A stretch of 64,000 nucleotides of DNA from Rhizobium sp. SG_E_25_P2 (GTDB lineage Bacteria > Pseudomonadota > Alphaproteobacteria > Rhizobiales > Rhizobiaceae). Of the stretch, positions 7,854 to 17,075 are shown one piece after another. A program made the translations under genes and the position numbers. Within the stretch, counting starts at the first letter, position 1, and every line of letters starts with the position of its first letter. The stretch spans positions 186,001-250,000 of the forward strand of contig NZ_JARXVM010000006.1 in NCBI RefSeq assembly GCF_029892285.1, read 5' to 3'. Under the pieces are notes generated by a model that searched no databases, was not told where the DNA came from, and saw nothing but the letters and a program-made list of their open reading frames with translations.

Positions 7854-8828
7854 ATGACGAACCCCAAGAACCCGATCCTGATCGGCGTGATCGCCGGATT
7901 GGCCGCTGCCGCATTGATGGCTGCGGGTGGGTATTTCGCTGCGCTGTCGATCATCCTGATCTTTTTGTCCTTGGCGGCGATTTTCGTGGCGGGCCTCGGT
8001 TTCGGCCTTCTCTCCTGCATCGTGGCGATCGGAACGGCCGCGCTGGCCAACGCCTTTCTTCTGTCGTCCCCGCTCGCCTTTCTGATGACGGCCGCCCCGC
8101 TGGTGCCGGCGGTGGTGATGAGCCAGCTCGCCAACACGGCGCGGCCAGCGAGCGAAATCGGCGGCCCAGACACGGCGACGGCCTGGTATCCGCTGTCGGA
8201 CGTGCTGTTTGCGGGGGCGGTGCTGACCGCGATCGCTTCCGTCTACACTACGCTCGCCTCGCCGCAGATCGAAGCGCTCTATTCGGCGCTCGCCGACGCG
8301 ATGCAGCAGATGATGACGGATATGAGCGGCGCCGGCGCGGACATGGACACGCTGCCGCGCGACGAGATGATCGCCATGATCCGGGTGATCTGGCCGCTCG
8401 CGCAGGCGCTGCAGATGATGATCGCGCTGTTTGCCGGCTTCTACTTCGCTATGCGTTTCCTGTCCGCGTCCGGTCGCAATATTCGTCCGCGCGAGGACAT
8501 GGCGATGAGCCTGCGCATGAACCGCGTCGCTATCGTCGTTTTTCTGGCGGGCGTCGTGGCGATGTTCGCCGGCGGCATGATCGGCATGATCGGCTCGAGC
8601 CTCGCGGGCGCTTGCGCCGGCGGCTTCCTGCTCGCCGGTTTCGCCGTGATCCACTCGTTTCTGCGCGGCAAGAGCTGGGGACTTCCCGGGCTTGTGCTCG
8701 TCTACCTGCTCACTTTTTTCTTCCTGCCCGTGATCGGCTTTCTGCTGGTCATTGCGGGCGGGCTCGCCAATCCGCGTCGCGCCATTCCGCTGACGCAGAC
8801 CAAACCCGAAAACGACGCCAAACCCTAA
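7854..8828 (+). CDS. DUF2232 membrane protein between rpsR and rplI
   Basis: A 324-residue membrane protein with eight or so hydrophobic helices and a polar, Met-rich loop at about residues 140-170 ([15 protein letters not shown]). DUF2232 proteins regularly sit between rpsR and rplI in Rhizobiales; their task is not known. ATG 7854 is preferred, with AGGA 13 bases upstream. A TTG at 7830 would add eight residues. The stop is 19 bases before rplI, so the gene is in the ribosomal operon. Confidence 0.85.
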   Translation: MTNPKNPILIGVIAGLAAAALMAAGGYFAALSIILIFLSLAAIFVAGLGFGLLSCIVAIGTAALANAFLLSSPLAFLMTAAPLVPAVVMSQLANTARPASEIGGPDTATAWYPLSDVLFAGAVLTAIASVYTTLASPQIEALYSALADAMQQMMTDMSGAGADMDTLPRDEMIAMIRVIWPLAQALQMMIALFAGFYFAMRFLSASGRNIRPREDMAMSLRMNRVAIVVFLAGVVAMFAGGMIGMIGSSLAGACAGGFLLAGFAVIHSFLRGKSWGLPGLVLVYLLTFFFLPVIGFLLVIAGGLANPRRAIPLTQTKPENDAKP

Positions 8829-8847
8829 CTCTGAAAGGACAAAGACA

Positions 8848-9423
8848 ATGCAAGTCATTCTTCTCGAACGCGTCAACAAGCTTGGCCAGATGGGCGAAAC
8901 CGTAAAGGTTCGCGACGGCTACGCCCGTAACTTCCTGCTGCCAATGGGCAAGGCGCTGCGCGCCAACGCCGGCAACAAGGCTCGTTTCGAAGCCGAGCGC
9001 GCCACGCTGGAAGCCCGCAACCTCGAGCGCCGCTCGGAAGCCCAGAAGGTCGCCGACCAGCTCGCCGGCAAGTCCTTCATCGTGGTTCGCTCCGCTGGTG
9101 AAACCGGCCAGCTCTACGGCTCCGTCGCTGCTCGCGACATCGTCGACGTGCTCGCCGCCGAAGGCTTCAACATCGGCCGCAACCAGGTCGACCTGAACAC
9201 GCCGATCAAGGCCATTGGCCTGCACAAGGTGGTCCTGCACCTGCATGCGGAAGTCGTTCTCGAAATCGAACTCAACGTCGCACGCTCGGCTGACGAAGCC
9301 GGTCGCCAGGCCAAGGGTGAAGACCTCACCTCCGCCGAAGCCATCTACGGCGTCGACGAAGACGCGCTGCGTCCGGAAGACTTCTTCGATCCGAACTCTG
9401 TCGAAGACGAAGACGAAATCTGA
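8848..9423 (+). CDS. rplI: 50S ribosomal protein L9
   Basis: L9, 191 residues, a large-subunit protein that helps keep the reading frame. The N-terminal domain starts [32 protein letters not shown], the L9 signature, and is joined by the long helix to the C-terminal RNA-binding domain. The acidic tail after residue 150 ([23 protein letters not shown]...) is the extension seen in rhizobial L9. GAAAGGACAAAGACA supplies the ribosome binding site. A strong terminator follows and closes the operon. Confidence 0.97.
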   Translation: MQVILLERVNKLGQMGETVKVRDGYARNFLLPMGKALRANAGNKARFEAERATLEARNLERRSEAQKVADQLAGKSFIVVRSAGETGQLYGSVAARDIVDVLAAEGFNIGRNQVDLNTPIKAIGLHKVVLHLHAEVVLEIELNVARSADEAGRQAKGEDLTSAEAIYGVDEDALRPEDFFDPNSVEDEDEI

Positions 9424-9463
9424 TCGCCATTCGGAAACTTTTCCGATTGCACGTCGCTTTATG

Positions 9464-9493
9464 CGCCTCCGGAGTTTCTCCGGGGGCGTTTTT
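9464..9493 (+). terminator. Rho-independent terminator of the rpsF-rplI operon
   Basis: CGCCTCCGGAG and CTCCGGGGGCG form an 11-bp stem with one G-T pair and a TTT loop, followed by TTTTT. Confidence 0.85.
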
Positions 9494-9681
9494 GTTGAAA
9501 TTCAGCAGAACTGGCGTTTTTTTCGGCGTTGAGAGCCTTTGCTTTTCAGCGGGCATTTTTTCTGTTGATAACCGCGATTTTTTTGATAGCCTAAGAAAAC
9601 ATTAACGTTTCGTAAGGTGCTGCATCCGTCGCGCATCATTTTGGCCCCGGCTGCAGTTCAGTTTAGTCGCGTGGTGATGTT

Positions 9682-10962
9682 ATGTTGCATGCTCTCCTGC
9701 ATCGGTTCATTTCAACCATCGTCCGCAGAGGCAACCTTTCGGTGACCTATGCGAACGGCCATACAAGACAGTACGGCGGCGAGCATGGCAAAGCCGTGCA
9801 TATCCGCTTCAATAGCCGCCGGGCCGAGCGCGGCGTGCTCGCAAATCCCGAATTCTATTTCGGGCATTATTACGCCGAAGGCGAGATCGACCTTTTGAAG
9901 GGCGATATGTACGACTTCCTCGAAGCGGTGTTCACCGGCGACCCAGAAGGTGAATTCCAGCAGCGTCCGTGGATGAAGGCGATCGCCGCGTTGCGCTACA
10001 GGCTGCGCCATTTCAAGGAATTCAACGTCGCCCATCGCTCACGCAAGAATGTTCAGCATCACTACGATCTGACAGGCGCGCTGTATGATCTGTTCCTCGA
10101 CAAGGATCGGCAATATTCCTGCGCCTATTTCGAAACGCGGGAGACCGACCTCGAAGCGGCGCAGCTGGCCAAGAAACGCCATATCGCCGCCAAGATGGTG
10201 ATGAGTCGTCCAGGGCTTTCGGTGCTCGATATTGGCTGCGGCTGGGGCGGCATGGCGTTGTATCTCGCCCGCTATCTCGGCGCGTCGGTCAAGGGCGTCA
10301 CTCTGTCCGACGAACAACTGGCGCTCGCGCGCAAACGCGCCGAAATCGGCGGCTTCGGCGACAGTGTCCGTTTCGAACTCGAAGACTACCGGCATGTTCG
10401 CGAACAATTCGACCGGTTGGTGTCGGTCGGCATGTTCGAACATGTCGGACGCCCGTTCTATGATCAGTATTTCCAGCAATGCGCCAGATTGCTGAAAAAG
10501 GACGGCGTGATGCTGCTGCATACGATCGGCCGCACCGACAGGCCCTCGACAACCAACGCCTTCATCGAGAAATACATCTTTCCCGGCGGCTATATCCCGT
10601 CGCTTTCGGAGGTGATGCCGGCGATCGAACGCTCGGGGCTTAAAATCACCGATATCGAGATCCTGCGCCTGCATTACGCCGAAACGCTGAAGGCCTGGCG
10701 CGAGCGCTTCATGAACAGGCGCGACGAAGCCAAGGCGCTCTACGACGAACGTTTCTGCCGGATGTGGGAATTTTATCTCGCCGGTTCGGAAAGCGCCTTC
10801 CGCTGGCAGAATCTGGTGATCTTCCAGATTCAGATCGCGCATGACCAAGAGGCCGTGCCGCTGACGCGGGACTATATCCATGAAGCGGAAGCGTGCCTAC
10901 GCGCGATCGAGGAGCGACAAGTCGATGGCGTCGCCCGTTTTCCGCAGGAGGCGGCTGAATAA
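9682..10962 (+). CDS. cfa: Cyclopropane-fatty-acyl-phospholipid synthase
   Basis: A 426-residue SAM-dependent methyltransferase that adds a methylene bridge to double bonds of membrane phospholipid acyl chains. The N-terminal lipid-binding part leads into YYAEGEIDL. The Rossmann domain has the SAM motif LDIGCGWGGMALYLA at about residues 178-192, then GVTLSDEQLALA and the VSVGMFEHVG active-site segment. Length is a little longer than E. coli Cfa (382). It is a single gene with its own 190-base upstream region and a terminator behind it. Rhizobia have more than one Cfa homologue, so which paralogue this is stays open. Confidence 0.92.
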   Translation: MLHALLHRFISTIVRRGNLSVTYANGHTRQYGGEHGKAVHIRFNSRRAERGVLANPEFYFGHYYAEGEIDLLKGDMYDFLEAVFTGDPEGEFQQRPWMKAIAALRYRLRHFKEFNVAHRSRKNVQHHYDLTGALYDLFLDKDRQYSCAYFETRETDLEAAQLAKKRHIAAKMVMSRPGLSVLDIGCGWGGMALYLARYLGASVKGVTLSDEQLALARKRAEIGGFGDSVRFELEDYRHVREQFDRLVSVGMFEHVGRPFYDQYFQQCARLLKKDGVMLLHTIGRTDRPSTTNAFIEKYIFPGGYIPSLSEVMPAIERSGLKITDIEILRLHYAETLKAWRERFMNRRDEAKALYDERFCRMWEFYLAGSESAFRWQNLVIFQIQIAHDQEAVPLTRDYIHEAEACLRAIEERQVDGVARFPQEAAE

Positions 10963-10992
10963 CGCCTCAAACAGGTGCTTCTCTCGAGTTTC

Positions 10993-11024
10993 AAAGGCCT
11001 GGTCTATGTTCGATCAGGCCTTTT
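10993..11024. terminator. Terminator between cfa and dnaB
   Basis: AAAGGCCTG and CAGGCCTTTT pair perfectly around a 13-base loop and end in TTTT. The A run on the other side makes it usable in both directions. Confidence 0.75.
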
Positions 11025-11186
11025 CGATTCGGTCTTCGCGCCGGCCGGGAAAATAAAAGTTATCCACCATCGCAGACGGCCTGTGGACATCGGACAAAAG
11101 AACGGGAAAAAGCGGCAGCCGCCGACTCCCCAACGCGTTTGACGCCTATAGATGGCCGACGATATTTTCATGACAGGCAGATGACG

Positions 11187-12689
11187 ATGAAAGACGCCGC
11201 GCGCCGCTTGAGCGCCATCAGCAATACAGAAGCCGTTCCCCATCACCGGGAAGCGCCGAACAATCTCGAGGCCGAACAGGCTTTGCTGGGCGCTATCCTG
11301 GTCAACAACGACGCCTATTACCGCGTGTCGGACTTCCTGAAGCCGGTTCACTTCTACGAGCCGCTGCATCGCCGCATCTATGAAGTGGCCGCCGACATCA
11401 TCCGTATGGGCAAGACCGCCCATCCGGTGACCATCAAGACCTTCCTGCCCGCCGACGACAAGGTCGGCGACATGACGGTGGCGCAATATCTCGCCCAGCT
11501 CGCCGCCAACGCCGTCACCATCATCAACGCCGAGGATTACGGCCGCGCCATCTACGACCTCGCGCTGCGCCGCTCGCTGATCACCATCGGCGAAGACATG
11601 GTCAACATCGCCTATGACGCGCCGCTGGACATGCCCCCGCAGACGCAGATCGAAGACACCGAGCGGCGCCTGTTCGAACTTGCCGAAACCGGACGTTACG
11701 ACGGCGGCTTCCAGTCCTTCGCCGACGCCGTGTCGCAGGCCATCGACATGGCCGGCGCCGCTTTCGAGCGCGACGGCAGCCTGTCGGGCATTTCCACCGG
11801 CATCCATTCGCTCGACGGCCGCATGGGCGGCTTGCAGCGTTCGGACTTGATCGTGCTCGCAGGACGCCCCGGCATGGGCAAGACCTCGCTCGCCACCAAC
11901 ATCGCTTACAACATCGCCGCGTCCTATGAGCCGGAAGTCCTGCCCGACGGCTCGCTGAAAGCCCGCAATGGCGGCGTCGTCGCGTTCTACTCGCTGGAAA
12001 TGTCAGCCGAACAGCTGGCCACCCGCATCATCTCGGAGCAGACGGAAGTCTCCTCCTCCAAGATCCGACGCGGCGACATCACCGAAGCCGACTTTGAAAA
12101 GCTGGTCGCCTGCTCGCAGATGATGCAGAAGATCCCGCTGTTCATCGACCAGACCGGCGGCATCTCGATCGCCCAGCTCTCGGCCCGCGCCCGCCGCCTC
12201 AAGCGCCAGCGCGGCCTTGATTGCATGGTGGTCGACTATATCCAGCTCATGACCGGTTCGGGCAAATCCGGCGAAAACCGCGTGCAGGAAATCACGCAGA
12301 TCACCACCGGCCTCAAGGCGCTCGGCAAGGAGCTCAACGTTCCCATCATCGCGCTGTCGCAGCTGTCGCGTCAGGTGGAAAGCCGCGAAGACAAGCGCCC
12401 CCAGCTTTCCGACCTGCGCGAATCCGGCTCGATCGAGCAGGACGCCGACGTGGTGCTGTTCGTGTTCCGCGAAGAATATTACGTCAAAAACCTTGAACCG
12501 CGCGATCCGGACGATCCCAAATACAACGAATGGGAACAGCTGTTCGACAAGGTCAAGGGTACGGCCGACGTCATCATCGCCAAGCAGCGCCACGGACCGA
12601 CAGGCACCGTCAAGCTCGCCTTCCAGTCCGAATTCACGCGTTTTGCGGATCTGGCGGACCCGAGCTTCTCGCAATATGAAGAGCATTGA
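11187..12689 (+). CDS. dnaB: Replicative DNA helicase DnaB
   Basis: Hexameric replication-fork helicase, 500 residues. The N-terminal domain (NNLEAEQALLGAIL) is followed by a RecA-like domain with Walker A GRPGMGKTS, FYSLEMSAEQLATR, Walker B region MVVDYIQLM, and the arginine-finger part SDLRESGSIEQDAD. No intein is present. Two ATGs at 11181 and 11187 are possible; AGG at 11175 fits 11187 better. Nothing is unusual apart from a linker of about 20 residues after the Walker A region (SYEPEVLPDGSLKARNG), as in other alphaproteobacterial DnaB. A terminator follows at once. Confidence 0.97.
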   Translation: MKDAARRLSAISNTEAVPHHREAPNNLEAEQALLGAILVNNDAYYRVSDFLKPVHFYEPLHRRIYEVAADIIRMGKTAHPVTIKTFLPADDKVGDMTVAQYLAQLAANAVTIINAEDYGRAIYDLALRRSLITIGEDMVNIAYDAPLDMPPQTQIEDTERRLFELAETGRYDGGFQSFADAVSQAIDMAGAAFERDGSLSGISTGIHSLDGRMGGLQRSDLIVLAGRPGMGKTSLATNIAYNIAASYEPEVLPDGSLKARNGGVVAFYSLEMSAEQLATRIISEQTEVSSSKIRRGDITEADFEKLVACSQMMQKIPLFIDQTGGISIAQLSARARRLKRQRGLDCMVVDYIQLMTGSGKSGENRVQEITQITTGLKALGKELNVPIIALSQLSRQVESREDKRPQLSDLRESGSIEQDADVVLFVFREEYYVKNLEPRDPDDPKYNEWEQLFDKVKGTADVIIAKQRHGPTGTVKLAFQSEFTRFADLADPSFSQYEEH

Positions 12690-12697
12690 GATGATGG

Positions 12698-12721
12698 GTC
12701 GGGCGAAAGCCCGGCCTTTTT
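12698..12721 (+). terminator. Rho-independent terminator of dnaB
   Basis: GTCGGGC-GAAA-GCCCGGC forms a 7-bp stem with a GNRA tetraloop (one G-T pair), followed by CTTTTT. Confidence 0.85.
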
Positions 12722-12734
12722 CGACCCCTCTTTT

Positions 12735-12820
12735 CGTCATGCTCGAGCCTGTCCCGAGCATCTGCTTACATCAATAAAAACAAAGGGTTGCAGATCCTCG
12801 ACACAAGACCGAGGATGACG
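12735..12820. repeat. Long interrupted palindromic repeat
   Basis: Two imperfect 31-base arms, beginning CGTCATGCTCGAG and ending CTCGACACAAGACCGAGGATGACG, surround a 24-base AT-rich centre. The pattern of GTCATCCTCGG-like arms is a well-known intergenic repeat of rhizobia by memory. It lies between dnaB and the relic antitoxin. The whole 12690-13091 gap of about 400 bases holds a terminator, this repeat and the relic; nothing else was seen. Confidence 0.7.
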
Positions 12821-12868
12821 TCGCGAGCTTCTTTGAAGTCCTGCCGCTTCGCGCTTTAGAGAGGCCGG

Positions 12869-13051
12869 TCACCGGCAGTATCGCACCACCAGTTCATCCA
12901 GCGGCACAGTTTTCGAGCGACCGGCTTCAAGATCCGCCAGCCGCTCTTCGGCAATCATCACATCCTCCATCTCAGCCAGATGCTCACGGAGTGCGGAGAT
13001 GATCAATGTGTCAGGGCTAACCCCTTCGCGCTGGGCGGCGGCGTCGAGCCT
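12869..13051 (-). pseudogene. Relic of a ribbon-helix-helix (RelB/DUF6290-like) antitoxin
   Basis: The minus strand encodes 60 residues that read as the C-terminal part of an RHH antitoxin: RLDAAAQREGVSPDTLII, then REHLAEMEDVMIAEERLADL and RSKTVPLDELVVRYCR before TGA. The segment is cut by a TAA immediately upstream of its first Arg, and no ATG, GTG or TTG in the frame would give the N-terminal DNA-binding strand. A complete family member would need about 10-20 more residues. There is no toxin gene downstream. I read it as the decayed remnant of a toxin-antitoxin locus. Confidence 0.6.
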
Positions 13052-13091
13052 TTAGTTTATTCGGCGCTTCAATTTCCCGATGAAGACGTCT

Positions 13092-13394
13092 TCACAACCC
13101 CACCCGCCTCAGCACAAACACCGCCGCCACGCCAATCGCGATGCTGGCGAGCAGCGGCAGGCGGCGGGCGGTGAGCGCGGTCAGGGCGCAGGCGATGGTT
13201 TCGGCCCAGCCGGTCGCAAAAGCCGTTGGCGCGATGACTGCCATCAGCACGGCGGGCGGGATGGCGTCGAGCGCCTGGCGGGCGACGGGGCCAATCGGCA
13301 CGATGCGTATGAGGACCGGGCCTGCAAGACGGGTCAGGATGGTGGCGGCGGCCATGGCGATGATGGCAAGAAACGTGGCGGGCTCAATGTTCAT
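13092..13394 (-). CDS. azlD: AzlD family branched-chain amino acid export subunit
   Basis: A 100-residue membrane protein with three to four helices (residues 5-25, 40-62, 65-95), the small partner of AzlC. The conserved PAVLMAVIAPTAFATGW segment is visible. AzlC and AzlD (YgaZH in E. coli) together export branched-chain amino acids such as valine across the inner membrane. The start codon overlaps the azlC stop in ATGA, so the two subunits are translated together. The downstream end faces the relic antitoxin. Confidence 0.88.
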   Translation of the reverse strand: MNIEPATFLAIIAMAAATILTRLAGPVLIRIVPIGPVARQALDAIPPAVLMAVIAPTAFATGWAETIACALTALTARRLPLLASIAIGVAAVFVLRRVGL

Positions 13395-14083
13395 GCGCTT
13401 TCCCCCCGCAGGGCGAGAAGGGTAGCGGCGACCAGCCCGGCCAACGCGCCGGCGACGATATGCCAGGCTCCACCGGCTATCTGATGCGTGAGCACGGCCG
13501 CCACGCCGCTCGCCACCAGCACGAGCGCGGTGGCCCGCCCCTTCCAGAAGCCCATCACCAGCACGATGAACAGCGCCGGGAAGGCGAAGTCGAGCCCGGT
13601 CAGCGCCGGATCTCCGAGCAGCGCGCCGAGGCCCGCGCCAATCAGACTTGCGGCGATCCAGTTGAGATAGAAGGGAATGGCCATGCCGAAGTAATAGGCC
13701 GGCGATAGCGGCGCTGCGCGGGCGCGCGCTTCAGCGAATGCCCAGTTCTCGTCGGCCATCAGCATCAGCGCGATCGGCTTCAGCGGGCCTCGAAAAGCGC
13801 CGAGGGCGCGGTCCAGCGAGGCGCCCATCAGCACATGCCGCATATTGACGAGCAGCGCCGCCAAGCCCAGCGCGCTCCAGGAGGCGGGATGCGTCCAAAG
13901 ATCCATGGCGACGAATTGCGAACCGCCGGCGAAGACCAGACCGCTCATCAGCCCAACTTCAAGCGGCGACAGGCCCTTGCCGGCCGCGACCGCGCCGAAA
14001 ACGAGGCCGATGGGAAAGGCGGCGATCAGGATGGGAAAGATGGCCCGGGCCCCGAGCAGCAGGTCGAATCTGGTGTTTGTCAT
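13391..14083 (-). CDS. azlC: AzlC family branched-chain amino acid exporter
   Basis: A 230-residue inner-membrane protein, large subunit of an AzlCD/YgaZH-type exporter. Marks are the start region GARAIFPILIAAFPIGLVFGA, the repeat-motif LMSGLVFAGGSQFVAMDLW, and NMRHVLMGASLDRAL with the conserved N-x-R-H. The start at 14083 has AAGGAA six bases upstream; a more distant start at 14110 adds nine non-conserved residues. It is in one operon with azlD and lies 64 bases behind the AraC-type regulator gene on the same strand, which may control it. Confidence 0.9.
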   Translation of the reverse strand: MTNTRFDLLLGARAIFPILIAAFPIGLVFGAVAAGKGLSPLEVGLMSGLVFAGGSQFVAMDLWTHPASWSALGLAALLVNMRHVLMGASLDRALGAFRGPLKPIALMLMADENWAFAEARARAAPLSPAYYFGMAIPFYLNWIAASLIGAGLGALLGDPALTGLDFAFPALFIVLVMGFWKGRATALVLVASGVAAVLTHQIAGGAWHIVAGALAGLVAATLLALRGESA

Positions 14084-14147
14084 GGCGTTTCCTTGTCTGG
14101 AACGCCGCATAGCGCGATCGACGCGACAACGTCTTGAAGTAAATTGA

Positions 14148-15008
14148 TCAGCCAGCGCGGAAAACGGCCGGCGTCACCCCGGTGCGCGCTTTGAAATGCC
14201 GAGTCAGATGCGCCTGATCGGCAAAGCCGCAGGCCATGGCCGTCTCGGAGGGCGCGGCGCCCCGGCGCAGCAAGCGCCTGGCCTCGCGAATGCGTAGATC
14301 GGTCTGATAGGCGTGCGGTGTGATGAAATAATGCTTGCGGAAGGCGCGAATGAGATGGGCGCGGCTGAGAGCGGCAATCCGCGCCAGGAACTCCAAAGAA
14401 ATTTCCTCGTCGAAATGGGCATCGATATAGTCGCGCGCGCGCCTGACGCCCACGGGTGCGGCATGGTCCGGCGGCGCGACGATTTCAGCGCCATGACGGG
14501 AAAACATCGCCAGCAGCACCGAATACAGGCTTTCCTCGCCCTCAAGCGCGCTCGCGCCCTCCTCGATGGCGCGATGGGCGCGACAGAAGCGGCCCGCGAG
14601 TTCCGGATCCGAGATCAACTGTCGTGAAAAACTGGGCGATCCATGAACAGCCTTGCCGCCGACATCTTCCAGAATGTCGGTGAACACCTGCATGTCCGGA
14701 TAAATCATCCGGTAGCGATAGCCCTCCTCCACGCCGGGCTGGCCGTCATGGGTCTCGCCGGGATTGATGAGATACAGAGCGCCGGGGCCGGTCATTTCGC
14801 GCTCGCCGCGGATCATCGCCATCTGGCAGCCCGCCTCGATCGCGCCGATCGAGAATGTATCATGCGAATGCGGGGCGAATTCATGGGTGATGAAGGTGGC
14901 GCGCATGCATTCCATGTCCCGGAAGCGGGCGTCCCGCCAGAACCGCGCATGTTCGGACTTGTCGGTCGGCATGGCCTCGGTGGCCTGCCGCTGGGAGATA
15001 TTATGCAT
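14148..15008 (-). CDS. AraC-family transcriptional regulator
   Basis: A 286-residue regulator. The N-terminal cupin sensor (HEFAPHSHDTFSIGAIEAG, with the usual H-x-H) is followed by a C-terminal double helix-turn-helix from about residue 185, with YIDAHFDEEISLEFLARIAALSRAHLIRAFRKHYFITPHAYQ and the second helix CGFADQAHLTRHFKARTGVTP. It is the arrangement usual for AraC proteins placed before azlCD, so control of branched-chain amino acid export is a fair inference. The start at 15008 has no clear ribosome binding site; Met13 at 14972 is the alternative. Divergent from alanine racemase. Confidence 0.88.
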   Translation of the reverse strand: MHNISQRQATEAMPTDKSEHARFWRDARFRDMECMRATFITHEFAPHSHDTFSIGAIEAGCQMAMIRGEREMTGPGALYLINPGETHDGQPGVEEGYRYRMIYPDMQVFTDILEDVGGKAVHGSPSFSRQLISDPELAGRFCRAHRAIEEGASALEGEESLYSVLLAMFSRHGAEIVAPPDHAAPVGVRRARDYIDAHFDEEISLEFLARIAALSRAHLIRAFRKHYFITPHAYQTDLRIREARRLLRRGAAPSETAMACGFADQAHLTRHFKARTGVTPAVFRAG

Positions 15009-15099
15009 CCGCGTGTTCTAGCAAAGCCCGCCCAACGGGTCTTGAACAAAATGCGCAGACGCGAAGGCCCCTGCATTGCCCCGGGCAATATTTGCCCTT

Positions 15100-16224
15100 A
15101 TGCAGCGACATATGCGTCATGATCCCGTCCCGCCCACAGATTTCGCTGTCGCCGCCAGCCGCGTGACCATCGATGTCGGCGCCTGCGTCGCCAATTGGCG
15201 CGACATCGCGGCGCGCTCGAAAGCCGCGACCGGCGCTGCGGTGAAGGCTGACGCTTATGGGCTTGGCGCCGAAATCATCGCGCCGGCGCTGGCCCGCGTC
15301 GGCTGTCGCGATTTCTTTGTCGCCACCATCGAGGAAGGCGCGCAACTGCGCGGTCTATTGCCCGACGCCCGCATCTTCTCCGTCTCTGGCCTCTGGCCCG
15401 GCCAGGAGGCCTTGGCGATCGCCCGCAGGATCATACCTGTCGCTGTGTCGCCCGAACAGTTGGAGCTGATCGCCGCATTGGGCGGGGCGCTCGATCACGC
15501 CCTGTTTATCGACACCGGCATGAACCGCCTCGGCCTGACGCCCAGACAGGCGTTGGATTACGCCCAATCAGGCGGCAAACCGGTGATGGTGATGAGCCAC
15601 CTCGCCTGCGCCGACGAGCCCGATCATCCGATGAATGCACGGCAAAACGAATTTTTTCAGCCGCTTGCCGCGCGTTTCGGAGAGGCTGAATCAAGCCTCT
15701 CGAGTTCCGCTGGAATTCTGCTGGGGCTGGATTACCACTACGACCTCACGCGGCCAGGCATCGCGCTTTATGGCGGCTTGACCATGGCCGGATTCACGCC
15801 GCGTCCTGTGGCGACGGCCGAAGCGCGCGTCATCCAGATCCGCACCGCCACAGCGGGCGAAACCGTGAGCTATGGCGCGCGGCAAAAACTGGCCCGCGAC
15901 AGCCGCATCGCCATCCTCGGCGCGGGCTATGCCGATGGCTGGCATAGATCGGCCTCCGGCGCCGGCGCGCCGCTGCGGGACATTGTGGCCAAGGGCGGCG
16001 CGGTGATGCTCTCGGGTCGCCCCGCGCCGATCCTCGGACGGATCACCATGGATCTGACCATGGTCGACATAACGGATATTCCCGACAATCTCGTTCGCAT
16101 CGGCGATTATGCGGAGTTCTTCGGCGCAGCGATCAGGATCGAAGACGCCGCCCGCGCCGCCGGTACGATCAGCTACGAATTGCTCACCGGCCTCGGCAAG
16201 CGCTATGTCAGGCGCATTGTCTGA
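15100..16224 (+). CDS. alr: Alanine racemase
   Basis: PLP-dependent racemase giving D-alanine for peptidoglycan, about 374 residues. The PLP lysine is in AVKADAYGLGA (residue 49 counted from ATG 15100), the barrel continues with DTGMNRLGL and SHLACADEPDHP, and the C-terminal beta domain has the catalytic Tyr region VSYGARQKLARDSRIAILGAGYADG. GRITMDLTMVDIT is also typical. Start is 15100 or 15112. Rhizobial genomes usually carry alr next to radA after dnaB; here azlCD and a regulator lie before it and the phospholipid genes behind. Confidence 0.95.
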   Translation: MQRHMRHDPVPPTDFAVAASRVTIDVGACVANWRDIAARSKAATGAAVKADAYGLGAEIIAPALARVGCRDFFVATIEEGAQLRGLLPDARIFSVSGLWPGQEALAIARRIIPVAVSPEQLELIAALGGALDHALFIDTGMNRLGLTPRQALDYAQSGGKPVMVMSHLACADEPDHPMNARQNEFFQPLAARFGEAESSLSSSAGILLGLDYHYDLTRPGIALYGGLTMAGFTPRPVATAEARVIQIRTATAGETVSYGARQKLARDSRIAILGAGYADGWHRSASGAGAPLRDIVAKGGAVMLSGRPAPILGRITMDLTMVDITDIPDNLVRIGDYAEFFGAAIRIEDAARAAGTISYELLTGLGKRYVRRIV

Positions 16225-16365
16225 CGGCGCTTCGTTTCGGTTGCCGATTTCCCCCTTCGCTGGGTCGAAGACGCGAACAATCCCCACCCGCATCTTGAAC
16301 ACGGTTGAAGGGGCGCCCATTTCGCGCTAGGCCAAAGCCTGACGAAAACAGGAGTTTTTCACGCC

Positions 16366-17064
16366 ATGAGCCTGGTCGACACGATCAAGAGCACCCTTGT
16401 TCCCATTCACCGCGAGGGACACAAGTTCATCCTGGCCTTTTTCGTGGCCTCCGTGGTGCTGGGCCTCATCTGGTATCCGCTATTCTGGGTCGGCATGGTG
16501 CTGACCGCATGGTGCGCCTATTTCTTCCGCGATCCCGAGCGCTCTGTGCCGCAGGACGAGGATTGGGTGATCAGCCCTGCCGATGGCAAGGTGTCGCTGA
16601 TCTCGGTCTGCCCGCCGCCTGCCGAACTCGGCCTTGGCGACGAGCCGATGCTGAAGATCTCGGTGTTCATGAATGTGTTCAACTGCCATGTGAACCGCGC
16701 GCCCATGCGCGGTTCGATCAGCCAGATCGCCTATCGCGAAGGCAAGTTCCTCAACGCCGATCTCGACAAGGCCAGCGACGAGAATGAACGCAACGGCCTG
16801 GTGATCGACACGGTGCGCGGCAAGATCGGCGTCGTGCAGGTGGCGGGTCTGGTGGCGCGGCGCATCGTCTGCTGGTCGCATGCCGGCCAAGACATCGACG
16901 CCGGCGAACGTTTCGGCCTCATCCGCTTCGGCTCCCGGCTCGACGTCTATCTTCCGGAAGGCTTCACGCCGCGTGTGTCGATCGGCCAGACGGCGATTGC
17001 CGGCGAAACCCTGCTCGCAGAATTCGGTTCCGACAAGGGCCCGGTGCTGACGCGCCGCATTTGA
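16366..17064 (+). CDS. psd: Phosphatidylserine decarboxylase, short proenzyme type
   Basis: A 232-residue pyruvoyl enzyme that makes phosphatidylethanolamine from phosphatidylserine. It has an N-terminal membrane anchor (residues 22-52), [18 protein letters not shown] and [14 protein letters not shown]. The autocleavage site is the Gly189-Ser190 of [13 protein letters not shown], matching the GS site of the short rhizobial-type Psd rather than LGST. Upstream is a 140-base gap after alr. The gene is in one operon with pssA, whose start lies just behind, so the two steps from CDP-diacylglycerol to PE are co-expressed. Confidence 0.96.
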   Translation: MSLVDTIKSTLVPIHREGHKFILAFFVASVVLGLIWYPLFWVGMVLTAWCAYFFRDPERSVPQDEDWVISPADGKVSLISVCPPPAELGLGDEPMLKISVFMNVFNCHVNRAPMRGSISQIAYREGKFLNADLDKASDENERNGLVIDTVRGKIGVVQVAGLVARRIVCWSHAGQDIDAGERFGLIRFGSRLDVYLPEGFTPRVSIGQTAIAGETLLAEFGSDKGPVLTRRI

Positions 17065-17075
17065 CGGAGATGGAC

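Noticed and set aside
9602-9616. Near CtrA box TTAA-N7-TAAG before cfa
   Set aside because: The second half does not match TTAA, so it falls short of the consensus.
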